Part shown: positions 9,323-18,574 of the stretch, piece by piece
How positions within the stretch are numbered: position 1 is the first letter of the stretch
Layout of the letters: every line of letters starts with the position of its first letter
Source of the DNA: CAYXLW01 sp964466055
Lineage (GTDB): Bacteria; Patescibacteriota; Gracilibacteria; GCA-2401425
Length of the DNA: 64,000 nucleotides
Direction: 5' to 3'
Assembly (NCBI GenBank): GCA_964466055.1
Contig: CAYXLW010000005.1
Location: 1 to 64,000, forward strand
Translations under genes and position numbers: made by a program
The notes under the pieces: model-generated
What the model saw: only the letters and a program-made list of their open reading frames with translations
Told to the model about the DNA's origin: nothing
Database searches by the model: none

Positions 9323-9988
9323 ATGCAAAAAATAGATACACTCACATCTCAAGTCCCTGAGTTTCAAGAGATTGCTCAAAGAGACCCTGGAGCAAAAAAT
9401 TGGTTATATGTTATGCAAAAACTGTTACCAGAAAAGTTGTTACAAACAAGTGATGATAAGCTAAAAGCAGCAGTTCAAGCATCTTTTCCTGAAAAATATG
9501 ACTTAACTCTAGAAGATTTATCTCATGGAGTTGTAGAATTTAAAAATATGCCTAATATTAACCGCATTGTAGGTTCAGAAATAAGAGTTCCTACGCTATC
9601 TTTTTCTAATATAGGAGATTATAAAAGATTTATGTGGAAAATTGGATATTATAATCTCCCACAAGGTGTTTCAATTTATTTGAATTTTGAAAATTTTTTA
9701 TTAGCAATTGGAATTAATTCATTTCCAAAACCCCTAAAAGCTATTCGTTTGGTTGCTTATTCTGAGGAACAAATTTCTGGTGCAATGCCACCAGCCCAAA
9801 TATTACGACATGAAGCTATTCATGGCATAGATCCTTTACTTGAAGTAAGAGAAGATGAAGATTGTGTTATTTTAGGAGATATGATAGCTGCTATAGGAGA
9901 ATTTGCATCCCAAAAGGAAGACAATCATACATTAAATTCATATGCTAGTTTCTGGAAAGGTTACTTGGGGCGAAAAAAAGGATTTTAA
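9323..9988 (+). CDS. Uncharacterised protein with HExxH zincin-like motif
   Basis: I do not recognise the 221-residue family. Near residue 164 it carries RHEAIHGIDPLL, which fits the HExxH zinc-metallopeptidase core, and acidic residues follow within about 25-35 positions that could supply a third ligand. No signal peptide or membrane segment is seen, so a cytoplasmic role is likely. A strong promoter precedes it. After its TAA stop the same frame stays open for another 165 codons beyond a run of 13 G (next entry), so the two could be one tandem unit or a split gene. The protease function is inference from the motif only. Confidence 0.6.
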   Translation: MQKIDTLTSQVPEFQEIAQRDPGAKNWLYVMQKLLPEKLLQTSDDKLKAAVQASFPEKYDLTLEDLSHGVVEFKNMPNINRIVGSEIRVPTLSFSNIGDYKRFMWKIGYYNLPQGVSIYLNFENFLLAIGINSFPKPLKAIRLVAYSEEQISGAMPPAQILRHEAIHGIDPLLEVREDEDCVILGDMIAAIGEFASQKEDNHTLNSYASFWKGYLGRKKGF

Positions 9989-10003
9989 CCTGAATTTTTT
10001 AGC

Positions 10004-10501
10004 GTGTTTAATTTTTTTGGGGGGGGGGGGGTAACTTTAGATGAAGCTGCTGATGCTGTAGTGAAATTTGTTTATAATATAACTAGTAAAATAAGCAACA
10101 CTGAGATTGTTAAGATTTTTATGAACTGTAAATCATTTTCAGAATTATATGAAAAGTTAAAAATAATTATGCCTGAAGAGTATAAAGATGGAAGAACTGA
10201 TATAAAAAAAACTTTGGATGATGAGGTGATAAAAAAAATTGGAACTGTTTTACATTATTATAAAAATTGGCCAGATTCATATATTTTTCAGGAAAGAAGT
10301 ATTTCTTCTTTATGGCAACAGTCACGATATGGAGAACAAGCCATGAATATATTTATTGATAACAATATTATATTAGGACTATTAACTCTTCATAAATTAT
10401 CTACACTTTCTAAGAGTAATTTTGATACTTCAGATTTGAGAAATTTTAAAGTTGAGAGAAGGCAAGAAGGAATAAATTATAGGATTATTATTTCTTGGTA
10501 A
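10004..10501 (+). CDS. Hypothetical protein encoded behind a poly-G tract
   Basis: The 165-residue frame starts at a GTG with no ribosome-binding site and runs at once through T7 G13 (10012-10031), giving FNFFGGGGV at its N-terminus. The remainder (ITSKISNTEIVKIFMNCKSF and onward) looks like a real, mostly helical protein but I recognise no family. It is in the same frame as the preceding gene, separated from that gene's stop by five codons. The true start may be elsewhere, since a change of one or two G would alter the frame. It could be a phase-variable gene, the decayed 3' part of the upstream gene, or a sequencing artefact at the homopolymer. Confidence 0.45.
   Translation: MFNFFGGGGVTLDEAADAVVKFVYNITSKISNTEIVKIFMNCKSFSELYEKLKIIMPEEYKDGRTDIKKTLDDEVIKKIGTVLHYYKNWPDSYIFQERSISSLWQQSRYGEQAMNIFIDNNIILGLLTLHKLSTLSKSNFDTSDLRNFKVERRQEGINYRIIISW
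10019..10031 (+). repeat. Run of 13 G at the start of a reading frame
   Basis: A G13 homopolymer preceded by T7, in otherwise AT-rich DNA, within the first ten codons of the 10004 frame. Such tracts are slippage-prone and act as phase-variation switches in other bacteria; no population data are available here. Confidence 0.85.
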
Positions 10502-10604
10502 GATTGATTTTCTGAAATTTTTATATAACAAAAAGTGGTTATTGAATTTTTGGTATTTTTTTAGTAAAAACAGAATATCATAAATATTTTTTAGATACTT
10601 CTCC

Positions 10605-10633
10605 TTGCATTTTTCAAGCTAAATTCATACAAT
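10605..10633 (+). promoter_or_regulatory. Promoter of secD
   Basis: TTGCAT (10605-10610), a 17-base spacer and TACAAT (10628-10633), 35 bases before the secD start codon. Confidence 0.6.
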
Positions 10634-10667
10634 CCATTCGTTTAATTGAATTTAAAAGCAATCTACT

Positions 10668-13007
10668 ATGAAAATTTCACGAAAAGTTATATTCATCCTT
10701 GTTATAACACTTGCTATGGGAATGTTTTCCATGCCACAAAACTGGAAACAGAAATTGCCAGAAACATTTGGAATAAGAAATTTCTTTTTAAGTCAAGATT
10801 TACATTTAGGGTTAGATCTCCAAGGAGGAACCCAGCTTGATTATGTTTTAGATTTAAGACAAGCAAATGAATATAATAATGATGAAAATCCTGAAAATGA
10901 TGTTAATTTAGTCCAAATAATTGAAGGAGTAAGAACTACAATAGAAAGACGTGTTAATGGACTTGGGGTTTCAGAGCCAAATATATATACAGCCAATGTT
11001 GGCGATGAGTATCATATTGTTGTTGAACTTGCAGGAATAAATGATATAGACGAAGCTAAGGCTATTGTAGGGAAAACAATCCAATTAGAATTTAAAGAAC
11101 AAAAAGAAGCAATAGATCCAGATGAAAAAGAAAAAATAAAAGAAAAAGCAAAGGAAACATTGGAAAAAGCAAAAGAAGGTATTGAAGATTTTTCTATCTT
11201 AGGAGAAAAACTTAAGACAGGGGGAGCGAAAATTACTTATGAAAAAATTTCTCAATTTAAAGATGAAACAAAAGAAGGTATAAAAGAGCAAGTATGGGGC
11301 TTAAAAGAAGGGGAAATATATCCTGAATTACTTGAAGCTAATGAGGGATACTTTGTAAATGAATTTCAGCAAGTACATGAAAAAACTGGTTTCGTTATTT
11401 TAAAAGCTGGAGCAAAAGAAGTTATTGAAAGAGAAAAAACAGTAGATGGAGAAAAATTTGAAGACGTAGCAAAAGAAATATCTGAAAACTATGAAGATAA
11501 AGAAGTAACAATTGATTTCTATCCACCTGAATTACGTACAAAAATAGAAACTCTTACAAAAGAAGAAACTTCTGACATTATCGAGCTTGATGATAAATAT
11601 ATTGTAGTAAAACTAATAGATAAAAAAGAATTTGAGCCTGAAGTTAAGGCAAGTCATATTCTTGTGTCATATAAAGGTGCAGAAAGAAGTACGTCTGAAA
11701 TAACAAAACTTGAAGCAAAGAAAAAAGCTGAAGAAGCTTTAAAAATGACAAAAGAAGAATTTGCAGATTTTTCAGCATTAGCAAAAGAGTATTCGGATGA
11801 TCCATCTGCGAGTACGGGGGGTGATTTAGGATTTTTTGGAAAGGGTGCAATGACACCAAAATTTGAAGAAGCAGTTTTTGCTTTAGAAAAAAATCAAATT
11901 TCAGGCATAGTAGAAACGCCTTTTGGTTTTCATATAATTAAAAAAACAGATGAAAAAGAAGCTGAGGAAACAAAATATACCACACATAAAATCAGTATTT
12001 TAAAAAAAGAAGAAAATGCTAAAGAGAAAATTGAAAAACTTCGCTCTAGAACTCTGCCAAAACAAGTTAAGGGGGAAGAAGAAAAACTAACATACGAAAA
12101 GATTTTCTATTCGACAGAACCAGATCCATGGAAAGCAACAGGGCTTGATGGTTCTAAGTTTGTGCGAGCAGCGGTATCTTTTGATCAATTTGGAAAACCA
12201 TTAGTAGTTATTGAATTTAACAGTGAAGGAGGTGCGTTATTTTCGGAGTTAACAGAAAGAAATATAGGAAAACCTATTGCAATATTTGTAGGAGGGCAAT
12301 TGATTTCTGCTCCTACTGTTAACGAAAAAATACCAAGTGGAAGTGCGCAAATTACAGGAAAGTACACAATTCCTGAGGCGGCAGAACTTGCCCAAGATTT
12401 AAATACTGGAGCTATTTCTGCTCCAATTATTCTTGTTGGGCAAAATAAAATTGGAGCAATGCTAGGAGTTGATGCCTTTAATAAATCTATTATTGCAGGT
12501 TTTATAGGAGTTATAGTCGTTATTCTTTTCATGATTTTCCAATATGGTCTACTAGGGCTTGTTGCGGATATTGCTTTACTTATATATATAATTATTCTTG
12601 TATTTATTTTAAAAACTTCCGGAGCAATTGGAATACCAATTGTTCTTTCCCTTGCTGGTATTGCTGGTATTATTCTTTCAATTGGTATGGCTGTTGATGC
12701 GAATATTCTTATTTTTGAGAGAATAAAAGAAGAATTAAAAGAGGGTAAAAAATATACAGCAGCAATTTCTATCGGATTTGAAAGAGCTTGGTTATCTATT
12801 CGAGATTCTAATATATCTTCTCTTATTACTTGTGGAATACTTGCATGGTTTGGTTCATCTATAATTAGAGGATTTGCAATTAATCTAGCAATTGGAATAC
12901 TTGTTTCAATGTTTACAGCTATAACTATTGCTCGATCGATTTTGCATTTTTTCTTTTCAAATTGGGACATAGAAGGAAAGGCTCTATCTAAAATTAATAA
13001 GAAATAG
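10668..13007 (+). CDS. secD: SecD translocon subunit with an inserted parvulin (PpiC) domain
   Basis: The ends of this 779-residue protein are SecD: an N-terminal membrane helix, the conserved GLDLQGGTQL near residue 48, and a C-terminal six-helix block from about residue 600 containing SIGMAVDANILIFERIKEE. SecD with SecF drives late steps of protein export using the ion gradient. Between about residues 140 and 465 lies a large extracytoplasmic insertion. Its second half is a clear parvulin peptidyl-prolyl isomerase: KASHILVSYKG, EYSDDPSASTGGDLGFFGKG and TPFGFHIIKK (residues about 325-425). The first half looks like a degenerate second copy. SecD normally has about 450-620 residues, so the insertion accounts for the extra length. 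No secF follows; yraN is next. The fusion would place a foldase at the exit of the translocon. Confidence 0.93.
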   Translation: MKISRKVIFILVITLAMGMFSMPQNWKQKLPETFGIRNFFLSQDLHLGLDLQGGTQLDYVLDLRQANEYNNDENPENDVNLVQIIEGVRTTIERRVNGLGVSEPNIYTANVGDEYHIVVELAGINDIDEAKAIVGKTIQLEFKEQKEAIDPDEKEKIKEKAKETLEKAKEGIEDFSILGEKLKTGGAKITYEKISQFKDETKEGIKEQVWGLKEGEIYPELLEANEGYFVNEFQQVHEKTGFVILKAGAKEVIEREKTVDGEKFEDVAKEISENYEDKEVTIDFYPPELRTKIETLTKEETSDIIELDDKYIVVKLIDKKEFEPEVKASHILVSYKGAERSTSEITKLEAKKKAEEALKMTKEEFADFSALAKEYSDDPSASTGGDLGFFGKGAMTPKFEEAVFALEKNQISGIVETPFGFHIIKKTDEKEAEETKYTTHKISILKKEENAKEKIEKLRSRTLPKQVKGEEEKLTYEKIFYSTEPDPWKATGLDGSKFVRAAVSFDQFGKPLVVIEFNSEGGALFSELTERNIGKPIAIFVGGQLISAPTVNEKIPSGSAQITGKYTIPEAAELAQDLNTGAISAPIILVGQNKIGAMLGVDAFNKSIIAGFIGVIVVILFMIFQYGLLGLVADIALLIYIIILVFILKTSGAIGIPIVLSLAGIAGIILSIGMAVDANILIFERIKEELKEGKKYTAAISIGFERAWLSIRDSNISSLITCGILAWFGSSIIRGFAINLAIGILVSMFTAITIARSILHFFFSNWDIEGKALSKINKK

Positions 13008-13106
13008 ACTATAAACTTTGCTATTCATTATTTAGGAATCTATGTTAATAAAATAATCCCCTAAAGCTCATTTTTCAGGCGGGACTTCTCTGTAATCCTA
13101 TAAAAT

Positions 13107-13472
13107 ATGACTAAAAGAAAACAGCTTGGAGATTGGGGGGAAAAAATTGTTATCCAAAAATTAATTGAGTTAGGTTTTGAAATTATAGAAACAAATTTTC
13201 ATTCACAATTTGGAGAAATTGATATTGTGGCAAAAGAAAAAGGTACTATGGTTTTTATTGAAGTAAAAACTAGAAGTTCTTCTTCATATGGAATTGCGAG
13301 TGAATCTATTTCTAAATTTAAAAAAGAGAGACTTATTAAAACAGTTTATACATATCTTCAAGAAAAAAATATTGAAGATGCTGATTATCGTATTGATTTA
13401 GCAACTTTGGATAAAAAAAATAATGATGAATGGGAGTTTAATTTAATTAATAATGCTTTTGATTTTTCTTAA
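13107..13472 (+). CDS. yraN: YraN/UPF0102 family nuclease-fold protein
   Basis: A 121-residue protein with the family pattern: GDWGEKIVIQKLIELGFEII at the start, then the PD-(D/E)XK-like core GEIDIVAKEKGTMVFIEVKTR, with Asp, Glu and Lys in the expected spacing. The family is widespread and usually small; its biological role is unclear, though it resembles Holliday junction resolvases. It lies 99 bases after secD and 45 bases before ribBA, all rightward, so co-transcription is possible. Confidence 0.92.
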   Translation: MTKRKQLGDWGEKIVIQKLIELGFEIIETNFHSQFGEIDIVAKEKGTMVFIEVKTRSSSSYGIASESISKFKKERLIKTVYTYLQEKNIEDADYRIDLATLDKKNNDEWEFNLINNAFDFS

Positions 13473-13517
13473 AAAACATGAATAATGTCGGCACGTCTTT
13501 TTTTAATGTAATAATCT

Positions 13518-14705
13518 ATGTTAAACACAATTGATGAAGGAATAAAATCACTTCAAAATGGGGAAATGATAATAGTAGTAGATGATGAAAACAGAGAGAA
13601 TGAAGGAGATTTAGTAATGATAGCAGAAAAGGTTACGCCTAAAGCAATAAACTTTATGGCAACCGAGGCCAGAGGGCTTATTTGTACTCCAGTAGAAAAA
13701 GAAATAGCACAGAGGCTGAATTTCTGCCCTATGATAGAAACTGAAGATAAAACTTGTAACTTTGCAGTTACAGTTGATTCTAGAAATGGAATAGATACAG
13801 GTATTTCATCTGAAGATAGAACAAAAACAATTTTAGATATCGTAGATAAAAAAACGAAGGCTGAAGATTTTGTTCGTCCTGGACATGTATTTCCTTTACT
13901 TGCACGTGAAGGAGGAGTTTTAGTAAGAGCAGGACATACTGAAGCCTCAGTTGATTTAGCAAGGCTTTCAGGATATCAAGGTGTTGCTGTCATCTGTGAA
14001 GTATCAAATCAAGATGGAAGTATGGCAAGACTTCCTCAGTTAAAAGAGTTTTCAAAAAAACATAATTTAAAAATTATATCTATTGAAGATTTAATACGTT
14101 ACCGAAGAGAAAAAACAGATCTTGTTACGCTAGCAACAGAAAGTAAGTTAATAACAAAATATGGTGAATTTATGATGAAAATTTTTGTAGATAAAACTTC
14201 AGGGAAAGAACATATCGCACTAGTTCTTGGAGATTTATATAAAGCAGATAAAACTCCAATTATAAGAGTTCATTCGGAATGTATAACAGGAGATTTATTT
14301 GGGTCTTTATATTGTGATTGTGGAAAACAGCTAGATTCGGCCTTTAAAAAGATAAAAGAAGAAGGAACTGGAGCTATTGTTTATATGAGACAAGAAGGTC
14401 GTGGGATTGGGCTTATTAATAAAATAAAGGCTTATGATTTACAAAGACAAGGCTTTGATACTGTAGAAGCTAATGAGAAACTAGGCTTTGAAGCAGATTT
14501 ACGTGATTATGGGATTGGAGCTCAAATTTTAAAACATTTAGGAGTTTCTAAAATGAGGCTTTTAACTAATAATCCTAAAAAAATTACAGGAATTGAAGGT
14601 TATGGTTTGGAGATTGTTGAACGCATTCCTTTACGAGTAAAAGAAACTAAAGAATCAAAAAAATATCTTAAAACCAAGAAAGAAAAAATGGGGCATTTGC
14701 TTTAA
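13518..14705 (+). CDS. ribBA: Bifunctional DHBP synthase / GTP cyclohydrolase II
   Basis: The 395-residue protein fuses the two entry enzymes of riboflavin synthesis. Residues 1-200 form RibB (ribulose-5-phosphate to DHBP) with the acidic loop DDENRENEGDLVMIAE and the RPGHVFPL motif. Residues about 205-395 form RibA (GTP opening) with the zinc-binding SECITGDLFGSLYCDCG and the RQEGRGIGL motif. Both active sites look intact. ribD, ribE and ribH are not in this window, so the product may feed genes elsewhere or scavenged steps. Confidence 0.97.
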   Translation: MLNTIDEGIKSLQNGEMIIVVDDENRENEGDLVMIAEKVTPKAINFMATEARGLICTPVEKEIAQRLNFCPMIETEDKTCNFAVTVDSRNGIDTGISSEDRTKTILDIVDKKTKAEDFVRPGHVFPLLAREGGVLVRAGHTEASVDLARLSGYQGVAVICEVSNQDGSMARLPQLKEFSKKHNLKIISIEDLIRYRREKTDLVTLATESKLITKYGEFMMKIFVDKTSGKEHIALVLGDLYKADKTPIIRVHSECITGDLFGSLYCDCGKQLDSAFKKIKEEGTGAIVYMRQEGRGIGLINKIKAYDLQRQGFDTVEANEKLGFEADLRDYGIGAQILKHLGVSKMRLLTNNPKKITGIEGYGLEIVERIPLRVKETKESKKYLKTKKEKMGHLL

Positions 14706-14744
14706 GAAAAAAGTATTTTTATATTTTTTTAAATTGTTGATAAA

Positions 14745-15362
14745 ATGGAAAAATTTGTATGGCCAAAAAATGATGGCAAGCTTTTTGTTAATACTGGTGA
14801 ATATTATGAGCATGCATATTTTGGATGGGGAAATAATGAATGTAAATATTATGGCTACATATTTGGATACAAAAAAGCAGGGGACATCCTTTCAGATAGC
14901 GTTATGGAATCTCAAGATATTAAAAAATGTGATACTTTAATTTTCCCAGTTGTATTTCTTTATAGACAATATTTAGAACTTGAAATGAAATCGATTTATA
15001 AAAAATTTTCAGGAGAGAATAAAGAAAGTATATCAAGTGTAATTAAAGATTGTAGCCACAGCCTATTAAAAATTTGGAATAAAATTAAACCAATTCTTAA
15101 TAAATATTCAAAAAAAGAAGAAAAAGGTGATATAGAAAATGTCGAAAAATACATAAAGCAATTTCATGAAATGGATAAAACGTCTTTAACATTTCGTTAT
15201 TCTACTGATAAAAATTTAAATGAAGTTAGGGATAAAGCATCTCGTATAAATTATCGAATTTTAAAAGAAAGAATGGATGAACTAGAAATGTTTTTTGATA
15301 GTGTAAATTATCAGTTAGCACATGAAACTTCACTTGAAAAAGAATTTAGAAGTTATAATTAA
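14745..15362 (+). CDS. Hypothetical protein, possibly HEPN-like
   Basis: The 205-residue protein is largely helical. The segments FPVVFLYRQYLELEMKSIY, a following SHSLLKIWNKI and SLTFRYSTDKNL resemble the arrangement of HEPN-type or defence-associated hypothetical proteins (helix with RxxxE, then an H-x-L-x-x-x-W helix, then F-R-Y-x-x-D), but I cannot make a confident family call. It lies 39 bases after ribBA and 16 bases before the ATP-grasp gene, in the same direction. Confidence 0.6.
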   Translation: MEKFVWPKNDGKLFVNTGEYYEHAYFGWGNNECKYYGYIFGYKKAGDILSDSVMESQDIKKCDTLIFPVVFLYRQYLELEMKSIYKKFSGENKESISSVIKDCSHSLLKIWNKIKPILNKYSKKEEKGDIENVEKYIKQFHEMDKTSLTFRYSTDKNLNEVRDKASRINYRILKERMDELEMFFDSVNYQLAHETSLEKEFRSYN

Positions 15363-15378
15363 GATTTAATTTAAAATA

Positions 15379-16377
15379 ATGTTTCCAGAAATCCCTCAAT
15401 TACTTTTGATTTTAAAAGAAGCCTGTGAAAAATTTGGCTTTAAATGGGAATTAGTAGACATTTATTCAAATAACTTAGTGGAGGTTTCTAATGGAGAAAA
15501 ATCCTTTTTTTCCAGTAATAGTAAAGTTGGAACTTATCCCTTAAATCCAAAGTTTTCAGCACAACTTGTAAGTGACAAAGCATGGTGTTATGAAGTTTTA
15601 AAACAAAAAGGATTTAAAATTCCCAAAGGAAATTACTTTTTTTTGAAAAATGAATATAGAGAGTTAAGAGGAGAAGGAAGAGAATTAAAAGATGCTTTTT
15701 TGTTTGCCGAAAAAATTGGATTTCCTGTTTTTGTAAAACCAAATAGTAGCTCACTTGGAATTCTTGCTGAGGTTATTCATGATAAAAATGAGCTAAAAAA
15801 GCATTTAGAAGAAATATCTGAAATAGCATGGGTTGCTCTTATTCAGGAGCTTATAAAGCAACCTGAATATCGTATTTTTGTCTTAGATGGAGAAATTCAA
15901 TTTGTTTATCAAAGAACGTCACCAAAAATTATTGGGGATGGGAAAAAATCAATTTCTGAGTTTATTAGCAATATAAATAAGGGGATAAAAAGAGCGCGAA
16001 ATAAAATAACTGAAAATTCATTTTTTTTAAACAATCAACTAGAGAAATATAATTTAACACTTAATTCAATTTTAACAAAATATCAAGAGTTTCAAATTGT
16101 TTCTAAAGCAAATATCTCCGCAGGAGGTGAAATTATAAATTATTCAGAAGAAGTTTCAAATGAAACAAAAAAATGGGTAAAAAACTTAACGGAGACTTTA
16201 CAAATTCGAATTTGCGGGATAGATGTATTTGTTGAAGATTCAATCAACAATCCTGATAGTTTTACAGTTATTGAAGTTAACCATAATCCTAATCTTACTG
16301 GTATTTACGAATATGGTAAAAAAGAAAAAGTTTTCTCTATTTGGAAAGAAATACTAAATAAATACTTTAATTATTAA
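15379..16377 (+). CDS. ATP-grasp ligase (cyanophycin synthetase/RimK/Ddl-like)
   Basis: The 332-residue protein has the ATP-grasp fold signature. The pattern is: a helix with VSDKAWCYEVLKQKGFKIPK, FPVFVKPNSSSLGILAEV (phosphate-binding region), the IGDGKKSISEFI motif also seen in the C-terminal ligase domain of cyanophycin synthetase and in GshAB, and IEVNHNPNLTG with the metal-binding Glu and Asn. Such enzymes couple carboxylates to amines via an acyl phosphate. The substrate is unknown; a peptide or amino-acid ligase is most likely. It sits directly after an unknown gene and before a small membrane protein. Confidence 0.8.
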   Translation: MFPEIPQLLLILKEACEKFGFKWELVDIYSNNLVEVSNGEKSFFSSNSKVGTYPLNPKFSAQLVSDKAWCYEVLKQKGFKIPKGNYFFLKNEYRELRGEGRELKDAFLFAEKIGFPVFVKPNSSSLGILAEVIHDKNELKKHLEEISEIAWVALIQELIKQPEYRIFVLDGEIQFVYQRTSPKIIGDGKKSISEFISNINKGIKRARNKITENSFFLNNQLEKYNLTLNSILTKYQEFQIVSKANISAGGEIINYSEEVSNETKKWVKNLTETLQIRICGIDVFVEDSINNPDSFTVIEVNHNPNLTGIYEYGKKEKVFSIWKEILNKYFNY

Positions 16378-16386
16378 TTAATAATT

Positions 16387-16671
16387 ATGAAAAAAATTTG
16401 TAAAAAAAAGTGGTGTATTAATTTTGATTTTCATTATGGATTAGTATTGTTGTTGTTTCTAGCAACATCTTTAATATATACATCTTACAGAATCTCATTA
16501 ATTCTTATAAATATCTATTATCCTGAACAAATCAAGTATATTAGGTATAAAGTCTATATATTTTTTTACAATACTAATTTAGATTTTATTCCTCAAAATA
16601 GTCATTTATTTGCATTTATAATTATTCTGTTATTAACTTTTTTCTTCATAAAATTAAAAATAAAAAAATAG
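16387..16671 (+). CDS. Small membrane protein
   Basis: A 94-residue protein with a basic N-terminus and two hydrophobic segments (about residues 17-42 and 73-90). No family recognised. It starts 10 bases after the ATP-grasp gene, suggesting co-transcription. Confidence 0.5.
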   Translation: MKKICKKKWCINFDFHYGLVLLLFLATSLIYTSYRISLILINIYYPEQIKYIRYKVYIFFYNTNLDFIPQNSHLFAFIIILLLTFFFIKLKIKK

Positions 16672-16677
16672 TTATTC

Positions 16678-18555
16678 TTATTGTTTCAAAAATATATCAG
16701 CGTTCAAATATTCTATTTTTAATTTTTCTTCTCTATTTTTAATCCCTAAATTACTTATTTCTATTTTTATATTCTTATCTTCAGAAAAAATAGTCATATC
16801 ATCTACTGGAACGGTTTTATCTCCATTTACTATATTTGATTCCTCATTGATATATTTTTTTTGTAATTTTTCTATTAAACTTTGTAAACTTATTTCAGCA
16901 ATAACATTATTATTATTGATTACAAGAATATTTTTATTATTTATGTGTAAAATATATTTCCTTCCATTTATTGTAAATTCTTGTTTGTTTATTATAAAGT
17001 TTTCATTGCTAGAAATACCAATATTAAAAAAGTAATTATATCCTAAAACATCTTTTATTATATTATGGTTAGTGGTATAACTGAAAAACTTCACCTCTTT
17101 ATTATTTTCAAATCCGTTGTAGTCCCACATTGTTATATAATCGATTCCCATTAAATTTTTCATAATAAAGCAATAATCATTCCAGCACGTTTCTGCGCCA
17201 AGATCAATCGCATTATCTCTTTTAATTCTTTCTTTTTCTACATATTCACTCAGATTTTTATCAAACCATTTATTAATTTTTTCATAGCCGTGAATGCCTT
17301 CAAGGTATTCAAGGATTCCGCTAATTTTTCTTCTTTCTTTAATATCAATTTCTTTTTCTATTTTAATTATTTTTCCTTCAAATAAAATTTCATTTTCAAT
17401 TAATGCCTTTTCTAATCTTTTTACTTGGTTATTTTCAGACATGGAAATCGCTCCCCATGGACCAAATGATGAAAACAATATTATTATAAATAAAGATATT
17501 GGAATGATTTTTATGTTTTGCTTTTTTGAGAAAAGAAAATATATCCCCATAATTGCTAACCAAATTCCTAGAAGCAAAAGATAATATCTAGGCTCTGTTA
17601 GTCCATATTCTTTTAAGCGAATATGAATTGCTGTAAAAAGAACTGGTATAAAAATTAAATCTAGTAAGAAAAAAATTTTAGAAAAATATTTTATCCAAGA
17701 AATTTTAATATTATTTAGTGGATAAAGTAAAACATTGGTAATAATACCTCCTATTGAAAACAACAAAATAAGCCAACTGACTGTTCCTTTTGGCCATTCT
17801 CCATTTATTAGAATTTTTGCAACATATATGGAAAGAATTACTGCATAAGTTGTAATTAATGGAATAAGTATATATTGAGCAAAAAACTTTATACCTTTTG
17901 GATATTCTGTCTCTTTTTCTAACTTTTCAAAATCTTTAGGGATACCTGAAATAAAAAAATGCGATGCTAAAACTCCTACAATAAACGCAAATGTTTCAGG
18001 ATATAACTTATAACTGATATTCACATTTAAAAGCTGTTCTGCTGCAGTATAGGCAAGAGTAACACCTATAAATAATACTACTGCATAAAGTATTGAAAAA
18101 AACAGCCTAATAATAAGTGTTTTGTTGAATTGCCAAAATCCGTTTATTTCTCCTTTTACTAAAAATGGTGCAAATGTTACAGAAAATAAAAATGATATTG
18201 AGTATAAAATTACTCTTATTATTTCTTTAGCATAAGCATTGCTCCAAGTATTTGGAAGAAGATGAAAGTAACTTACTAAAAAAATAAGACCTAAAGCCTT
18301 TAATGCTAAATGTTTTTTAAAGTCTAGTTTATTTCTTTCACCAAAAGTTTGAATGGAAATAAAAATAATAAAACCTAGTACGCATGTAATAAGAAGGTTA
18401 TAAAAGTAGGTATAGTCTGCGTTAGGATCAAAATCAAAATGGATCAAAGATATTCCAATAAATGTTCCAATTAATGAAAACATACTAACAAATTGGAATC
18501 GTAAAATTGTATTTTTGAAATTTTCAAAAAGTTTTTCAAATGAGAAAAATTTCAT
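16678..18555 (-). CDS. DUF4153-like polytopic membrane protein
   Basis: The start is set at the ATG at 18555 (about 625 residues), because a longer frame would overlap pilC. The first 400 residues hold about ten membrane helices resembling DUF4153 proteins; the C-terminal 230 residues are soluble. Function is unknown for the family. It is the last gene of the leftward pilus cluster, 20 bases downstream of pilC, but nothing ties it directly to pilus assembly. Confidence 0.72.
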   Translation of the reverse strand: MKFFSFEKLFENFKNTILRFQFVSMFSLIGTFIGISLIHFDFDPNADYTYFYNLLITCVLGFIIFISIQTFGERNKLDFKKHLALKALGLIFLVSYFHLLPNTWSNAYAKEIIRVILYSISFLFSVTFAPFLVKGEINGFWQFNKTLIIRLFFSILYAVVLFIGVTLAYTAAEQLLNVNISYKLYPETFAFIVGVLASHFFISGIPKDFEKLEKETEYPKGIKFFAQYILIPLITTYAVILSIYVAKILINGEWPKGTVSWLILLFSIGGIITNVLLYPLNNIKISWIKYFSKIFFLLDLIFIPVLFTAIHIRLKEYGLTEPRYYLLLLGIWLAIMGIYFLFSKKQNIKIIPISLFIIILFSSFGPWGAISMSENNQVKRLEKALIENEILFEGKIIKIEKEIDIKERRKISGILEYLEGIHGYEKINKWFDKNLSEYVEKERIKRDNAIDLGAETCWNDYCFIMKNLMGIDYITMWDYNGFENNKEVKFFSYTTNHNIIKDVLGYNYFFNIGISSNENFIINKQEFTINGRKYILHINNKNILVINNNNVIAEISLQSLIEKLQKKYINEESNIVNGDKTVPVDDMTIFSEDKNIKIEISNLGIKNREEKLKIEYLNADIFLKQ

Positions 18556-18574
18556 AATATAAAGAATTAAAGAA

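Noticed and set aside
8948..9379. 143-residue minus-strand open frame
   Set aside because: It overlaps the starts of hppA and the HExxH gene, has AT-biased composition and no recognisable domain.
12185..12970. 261-residue minus-strand frame opposite secD
   Set aside because: Antisense shadow of the SecD membrane domain; Ile/Pro/Ser-rich without any motif.
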